Shown one piece after another: positions 59,561 to 64,000 of a stretch of DNA of 64,000 bases (the first letter of the stretch is position 1; each line of letters opens with the position of its first letter). Both the position numbers and the translations under genes were made by a program. Source of the stretch: Paludibacteraceae bacterium (GTDB taxonomy: Bacteria; Bacteroidota; Bacteroidia; Bacteroidales; Paludibacteraceae); assembly GCA_017454915.1 (NCBI GenBank), contig JAFTCC010000032.1, forward strand, positions 17,766 through 81,765, in the 5' to 3' direction. A model generated the notes under the pieces. The model was given only the letters and a program-made list of their open reading frames with translations. It did no database searches and was not told where the DNA came from.

Positions 59561-62035
59561 ATGCTTTCCGTTTACAGATATTTCAAAAAGCGTCCTGCCG
59601 TTTTCTGGTGTGTGCTTATCATCTCTACGGCTTTGTTTGCGGGATTGGCTTCGCAGGTGAAGTTTGAAGAGGACATCTCTAAACTGCTGCCGGTGTCCGA
59701 TGACTATGCCCAGTCTGCCGGTTTGGCGTTCTCCGACCTTAAGGTTAAGGACAAAATATTTGTGCAGGTTCATTTCGCGCAGGCTGATGACAAAGACGAC
59801 TATGCCACACTGATGGACGCCATGGACCTGTTCATCGAAAACGCCGTTGCCCTCGATAGCGTTGACAATGATTTCGACCATGAGGTGCTGTACATGGTGG
59901 ACGAAACAGACATGCTAAGTGCCATAGACTTCGTCGTGGAGCATGTGCCGAGTTTTGTCGATGAGGATATGTATGTCGGCATGGATACGCTTTTCAGACG
60001 TAAATATGTCGCCAAGTGTATGCGCGAAAATCTCCAACTCGTTAACGACGGAACGCTGCCTGTCGAAATGGCAACTACAGACCCGCTTGGCATGCGGACC
60101 GCTCTAATCGGTGGGGATATTCGCAACACGGCAGGTGCATTCAAAATGATTGATGGATACTTGTTTACTCCCGATTCTACCGTGTGCCTTGCATTCATCA
60201 ACCCGCAATTCAAAAGCATGGATTCAGGCGCGGGGACAAGGCTGGTCAACAAACTGGAGGCGGCTGTAGACTCTGTGCAGGCTCAAATACCGCAGGTTGA
60301 GGTGCTCTTCCATGGCGCGCCTGTCAACAGTGCAAACAACTCTCGCAGGATAAAAAGCGACTTGGGGCTTACCATGGGAATTTCGCTCATTATCATTTGC
60401 GTGCTTATCATGCTTATTTTCCGCAACTGGAGCACACTGCCTATGCTCTTGCTGCCAGTCGCGTGGGGAGCTCTGTTTGCCTTGAGCGGCATATTTCTGG
60501 TCAAAGGCTCAATGTCACTTATGGCGCTCGGATTGGGAGCGATTGTGCTGGGAGTGGCGCTTAGCTATTGCCTACATGTGCTGACACATTACAAGTATGT
60601 CTCGGACCCCGAACAGGTCATCAGAGAACAACTGAAACCTCTGCTTATGGGCAGCCTCACAACTATTGGCGCTTTTGCAGGACTGCTGCTCACTCAATCT
60701 TCTCTACTCAAAGATTTCGGACTGTTTGCGCTACTTGCTGTGGCTGGAACCACGTTCGCTTGCCTCGTGTTTATGCCGCATTTCTTCCGACCTGATAATA
60801 ACCGTAAAAACGAAAAGGCATTGCGTGTCGTTGAACGAGTCAACTCTTTCCAATACGATAGGCAGAACTGGCTTCTTGTGCTACTTGCCATTATCGCTGT
60901 CTGCTCCGTATTTTATAGCGGAAACGTCAAGTTTGACAATAACTTGAAGAACATCAACTACATCCTGCCTAACGTGCAGAAGTCGGCTGACCTCTATACG
61001 CAGAAAACGCAGAACGGATACCGTTCGCAGTACTATGCTGTGAGCAGCAGCACACTCGACGGGGCTATCAACCATAATCAGGCACTTGCCGATGTGCTTG
61101 AGAGCTTGAGAGAGGCGGGCGTGATACACAACTACAGCAAAACAGGCATGCTGCTGGTCAGCACGGACGAGCAGAATAAACGAATTAAACACTGGAATGA
61201 ATACTTCAACGAAGAAAAAAAGAATGAAATAAAGAGCCTTGTGAGGGCGGAAGGCATCAAAGCAGGCTGGTCAGAGGACGCTTTCGAACCTTTCTTCGAA
61301 CTGCTTGACAAAGATTTTGTGCCTGACAATATTTTCGATGCTGATGTCCTGCCACAAGGACTTATAAGCAATATAGTTGAGCACACTAACGGACAGTATC
61401 TCGTGTTCACCAACGTTGAGATGCGCAGCGCTAATATCAACACCGTCAACGATATCTTGGCGCAACAACCGCACACTACGGTCGTGGACCCGTTCTATTA
61501 CACTGGCAGCATGGTGGCACTCATGCAATCCGATTTCAACCGTATTCTCGGGATTAGTAGTATTTTCGTGTTCATAGTGCTTCTCCTCTCGCTACGCACC
61601 CTGTTCCTCTCGCTCATAGCATTCATACCTATGGGATTGAGCTGGTATATCGTGCTCGGCGTTATGGCGGTGTTCCACATTCCGTTCAATCTTATCAACA
61701 TTATCGTTTCGAGCTTCATCTTCGGTATCGGTGTGGACTACAGCATATTTATCATGGACGGACTTCTGGCCGCTGACGCTGGAAAGGACAACCGTATCTT
61801 GCTCTATCACAAGACAGCGATTCTGCTTAGCGCTATAGTGTTGATTATTTGTATGGCAAGTCTGCTGTTTGCTGTGCATCCCGCTATCAGCAGTATCGGT
61901 ATCGCCGCGCTTGTGGGAATGATGTCAACGTTGCTGCTCACGTATTGCGTCGAACCATTCCTGTTCAACCTCCTTGTGCAAACCAAATTCGGACGCCATG
62001 TGGTTGATCGCAGCCACGGAAAAAAGAATGAATAA
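59561..62035 (+). CDS. MMPL/RND-type lipid exporter
   Basis: The 824-residue inner-membrane protein has the RND plan: one helix near the N-terminus ('AVFWCVLIISTALFAGLASQ'), a large periplasmic loop, a block of five helices (about 265-410, 'LGLTMGISLIIICVLIMLIF', 'LGLGAIVLGVALSYCLHVLT'), a second loop and a second block of five ('ISSIFVFIVLLLSLRTLFLS' to 'SSFIFGIGVDYSIFIMDGLL'). The Gly-Val-Asp-Tyr in the last block is the proton-path motif of MMPL proteins. The family moves lipids or polyene-type pigments. It is paired with the FabZ-like gene 78 bp upstream; recN follows after 27 bp. Confidence 0.88.
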   Translation: MLSVYRYFKKRPAVFWCVLIISTALFAGLASQVKFEEDISKLLPVSDDYAQSAGLAFSDLKVKDKIFVQVHFAQADDKDDYATLMDAMDLFIENAVALDSVDNDFDHEVLYMVDETDMLSAIDFVVEHVPSFVDEDMYVGMDTLFRRKYVAKCMRENLQLVNDGTLPVEMATTDPLGMRTALIGGDIRNTAGAFKMIDGYLFTPDSTVCLAFINPQFKSMDSGAGTRLVNKLEAAVDSVQAQIPQVEVLFHGAPVNSANNSRRIKSDLGLTMGISLIIICVLIMLIFRNWSTLPMLLLPVAWGALFALSGIFLVKGSMSLMALGLGAIVLGVALSYCLHVLTHYKYVSDPEQVIREQLKPLLMGSLTTIGAFAGLLLTQSSLLKDFGLFALLAVAGTTFACLVFMPHFFRPDNNRKNEKALRVVERVNSFQYDRQNWLLVLLAIIAVCSVFYSGNVKFDNNLKNINYILPNVQKSADLYTQKTQNGYRSQYYAVSSSTLDGAINHNQALADVLESLREAGVIHNYSKTGMLLVSTDEQNKRIKHWNEYFNEEKKNEIKSLVRAEGIKAGWSEDAFEPFFELLDKDFVPDNIFDADVLPQGLISNIVEHTNGQYLVFTNVEMRSANINTVNDILAQQPHTTVVDPFYYTGSMVALMQSDFNRILGISSIFVFIVLLLSLRTLFLSLIAFIPMGLSWYIVLGVMAVFHIPFNLINIIVSSFIFGIGVDYSIFIMDGLLAADAGKDNRILLYHKTAILLSAIVLIICMASLLFAVHPAISSIGIAALVGMMSTLLLTYCVEPFLFNLLVQTKFGRHVVDRSHGKKNE

Positions 62036-62062
62036 CCTCTTCTCTTCTCAACTCCTCAACTA

Positions 62063-63736
62063 ATGCTCTCTCGTCTTTCCATACAAAACTACGCCCTCAT
62101 CTCGCATCAGCAGATTGACTTCCAGAAGGGCTTTAATGTCATGACAGGCGAAACGGGTGCCGGCAAATCCATTATCCTTGGCGCCCTGGCTCTGGTTATG
62201 GGAGCACGGGCTGACGCTCATTCTGTGGCGCAAGGACAACAGAAATGCATTGTCGAAGCAGAGTTTGACATTGCTGAATATGACATCGGCGGTTTCTTCG
62301 ATGAAAATGACATTGACAATGATGACAGCACGCATTGCATCTTGCGGCGCGAAGTAACTGCCAACGGTAAGTCAAGGGCGTTCATTAACGACAGCCCGGT
62401 TCAACTCGCAGTACTCAAACAACTCGCAGAACGGCTTATTGACATACATTCGCAACACGGCAACCTGCTGCTGCGAGATAATGCCTTTCAGTTGCATTTT
62501 GTTGACCTTATGGCTAATAATGCCGCCGAGAGGGACGCCTACAGCCATGCGTTTGCCCAGTGGACAGACTTCTCTAAACAGCTTAAGCAGCTCAAAGAAA
62601 GGGTGGCAAAAAAAGCCAATGAACGCGACTATATGGAATTTCAGCACGCACAGCTTGAGGATGCAAAACTGCAAGACGGCGAACTGGCTGAACTTGAAGA
62701 GGAATGTAAGCGGCTACAGCACTCCGAGGAAATAAAAATATCTGCACAGAATATATGCTCTCTGTTCGATGACGACGAGGCCGGGGTGATGATAAGACTG
62801 AAGGCTGCTGAGCATGAAATGAAAAAACTTGCGCACTTTGTCAACGCTGCTGATGAACTCGCGCAAAGAGCGCACAGCGTCATAGTGGAACTGGACGACA
62901 TCAGGTCTGAAGTAGAGAGCATAAGCGAAAATACTGACATCGACCCTGCGAGGCTTGAGTTTGTTACGCAACGCATTGACACAATCAACTCGCTGATGAA
63001 AAAACATGGGGCTGCTACCGAAGGGCAACTTATTGAATTACGTGAGCAACTGGAGCGGCAGTTGCAGGAGATAGACAATGCTGACGAGGAAATAGAAAGG
63101 CTCGAGGCTCAGGTAGCAGAAGCTCGAAAAACGCTTGAAAATGATGCCGAACGCCTTTCAGCAACGAGAAAAAACGCCGCCCCGGTTATCGAACAGCAGC
63201 TCGTTGAAGCGTTGGCTCAACTGGCTATACCGCACCCCAAAGTCGCTGTCCAACTGTCTGCTGCGGAAACTTTCCTGCAATCGGGGCATGATGAGGTCAC
63301 ACTCCTGTTTTCGGCGAATCTCAATCAGCAGCCGCGTCCTGTGGCGGACATCGCATCGGGAGGAGAGATCTCGCGACTGATGTTATGTGTCAAAGACATG
63401 ATGGCTCGAAGAAAGTCGCTGCCAACGGTTATATTCGACGAAATAGACACCGGAATTTCAGGCAATACGGCTGACAGGGTAGGGTGCATCATGAAACGTA
63501 TGGCGGACAATATGCAGGTCATCGTCATCACGCATCTGCCACAGATTGCTGCCAAAGCGGGCAAACACCTCGTGGTCTATAAGCAGGACACCGACAATGC
63601 TACGCAGACATTCATAAAAACCGTTGCCGACGGGGAGCGCATTGAACAACTCGCCGTCATGCTATCCGGCTCACCGCCCACCGAAGCCGCCAAAATCACC
63701 GCAAAGGAGTTGCTAACCCGTGATACGCTCCGCTGA
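62063..63736 (+). CDS. recN: DNA repair protein RecN
   Basis: RecN is an SMC-like ATPase that gathers broken DNA ends for recombination. The 557-residue protein has Walker A 'MTGETGAGKSIILGAL' (about 27-42), a Q-loop region, coiled-coil arms ('LKQLKERVAKKANERDYMEF' and 'ELREQLERQLQEIDNADEEIERLEAQVAEARKTLE', about 155-370), the ABC signature 'ASGGEISRLML' (about 432), Walker B 'TVIFDEIDTGISG', and the H-loop 'VITHLPQIAAKAGKH'. Length is normal. In many Bacteroidetes recN follows the coaBC-DUF4835 genes; here it is over 20 kb away. Confidence 0.96.
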   Translation: MLSRLSIQNYALISHQQIDFQKGFNVMTGETGAGKSIILGALALVMGARADAHSVAQGQQKCIVEAEFDIAEYDIGGFFDENDIDNDDSTHCILRREVTANGKSRAFINDSPVQLAVLKQLAERLIDIHSQHGNLLLRDNAFQLHFVDLMANNAAERDAYSHAFAQWTDFSKQLKQLKERVAKKANERDYMEFQHAQLEDAKLQDGELAELEEECKRLQHSEEIKISAQNICSLFDDDEAGVMIRLKAAEHEMKKLAHFVNAADELAQRAHSVIVELDDIRSEVESISENTDIDPARLEFVTQRIDTINSLMKKHGAATEGQLIELREQLERQLQEIDNADEEIERLEAQVAEARKTLENDAERLSATRKNAAPVIEQQLVEALAQLAIPHPKVAVQLSAAETFLQSGHDEVTLLFSANLNQQPRPVADIASGGEISRLMLCVKDMMARRKSLPTVIFDEIDTGISGNTADRVGCIMKRMADNMQVIVITHLPQIAAKAGKHLVVYKQDTDNATQTFIKTVADGERIEQLAVMLSGSPPTEAAKITAKELLTRDTLR

Positions 63737-63827
63737 CTTTCCGCTTTTCGGGGTTTCCCGTATCGCAGACTTGTCGCTTCGCAGACTTTCCGCTTTTCGG
63801 GGTTTCCTCATTACCGACTTTCCGGTT
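63735..63827. repeat. Short direct repeats after recN
   Basis: GACTTTCCGCTTTTCGGGGT starts at 63735 and again at 63784 (49-base spacing, 24 identical bases in all). Shorter copies lie between (GCAGACTTGTCGCTTC, 63766) and after (GACTTTCCGGTT, 63816). The recN stop lies within the first copy. Confidence 0.65.
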
Positions 63828-63862
63828 CTTTGACATTTTTTGAAATGCTGGCTTCGTATCGT

Positions 63863-63955
63863 AGCCACGTAGTGGCGGCGCAAATTTAGCCGTGGGTGTA
63901 GCGCAGCGCAACCCACGGACATTCACGCGCCCACCCTCCCAAGCCACGAAGTGGC
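63863..63955. repeat. REP-like triple-hairpin cassette
   Basis: GCCAC-gta-GTGGC (63863-63875), CCGTGGGT / ACCCACGG with a 13-base loop (63890-63918), and GCCAC-gaa-GTGGC (63943-63955). Two like hairpins flank a larger one, the same layout as at 14396-14485 but with different sequence. The region 63960-64000 shows no gene. Confidence 0.65.
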
Positions 63956-64000
63956 GGCACAAAAAACAACATCCTGTATGCCCCATATCGTTGATATGTC

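Noticed and set aside
1..64000. CRISPR array, rRNA operon, prophage or intact insertion sequence
   Set aside because: No regularly spaced repeats, no rRNA signature, no phage structural genes and no transposase were seen.

Overview
The window looks like chromosomal DNA of a member of the order Bacteroidales; I cannot fix the family. The evidence is consistent. Many genes are preceded by the Bacteroidetes housekeeping promoter (TTTG, 19-21 bases, TAnnTTTG) and lack Shine-Dalgarno sequences. Several families are typical of the phylum: a secretion-type-IX-like C-terminal domain, DUF4827, DUF4835, DUF3109, DUF2723, a Bacteroidetes-type RpoZ, and the small 'IxYxNGxxE' exported domain. Lipoproteins carry short signal peptides ending in a Cys lipobox. 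No CRISPR array, rRNA, phage or intact transposase was seen.

Layout. 1-14.2 kb is mainly housekeeping: RNase P RNA, an OPT transporter, FtsK, GlmM with a DUF4827 lipoprotein, an FKBP-like lipoprotein, Hsp20 (behind a textbook sigma-54 promoter), an S9 peptidase and a DsbD-like thiol reductase. 14.2-17.3 kb is accessory: a triple-hairpin REP-like cassette, a WYL regulator, an HNH/EndoVII (LHH-type) nuclease gene cut by one in-frame TGA, and a minus-strand run of three tiny genes (45-47 codons) plus a zinc-ribbon protein. 17.4-31.3 kb holds valS, a DUF2723 membrane protein, ruvA, a protein kinase-AAA+ fusion with a YbjN-like partner, an MntP-like pump, DUF3109, mtnN, alkaline phosphatase, an aquaporin and a lysozyme-fold-like protein. 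31.4-35.9 kb is an AT-rich accessory patch next to tRNA-Arg(CCG): hipBA, a likely independent non-coding RNA, and two membrane-anchored proteins of unknown function.

36-42 kb is a minus-strand core block (BamD, RpoZ, CoaBC, DUF4835, zinc peptidase; RsmI and an acidic protein). 42.2-50 kb is a cell-surface region: a large type IX-like cargo protein, a GC-rich structured element, a Uma2-like protein, and a PKD lipoprotein with a long structured leader followed by two paralogous exported proteins. 50-63.7 kb is core again: TcdA-like enzyme, MiaB, RsfS, FtsH, a thioesterase, an M16 protease, an outer-membrane barrel, a FabZ-like dehydratase with an MMPL exporter, and RecN. The window ends in REP-like repeats.

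Best candidates for something undescribed are the tiny-gene operon at 16.4-17.2 kb, the kinase-AAA+/YbjN pair, the RNA at 33.5 kb, and the structured element at 45.4-45.8 kb. All gene identifications are from reading motifs; no database search was run.
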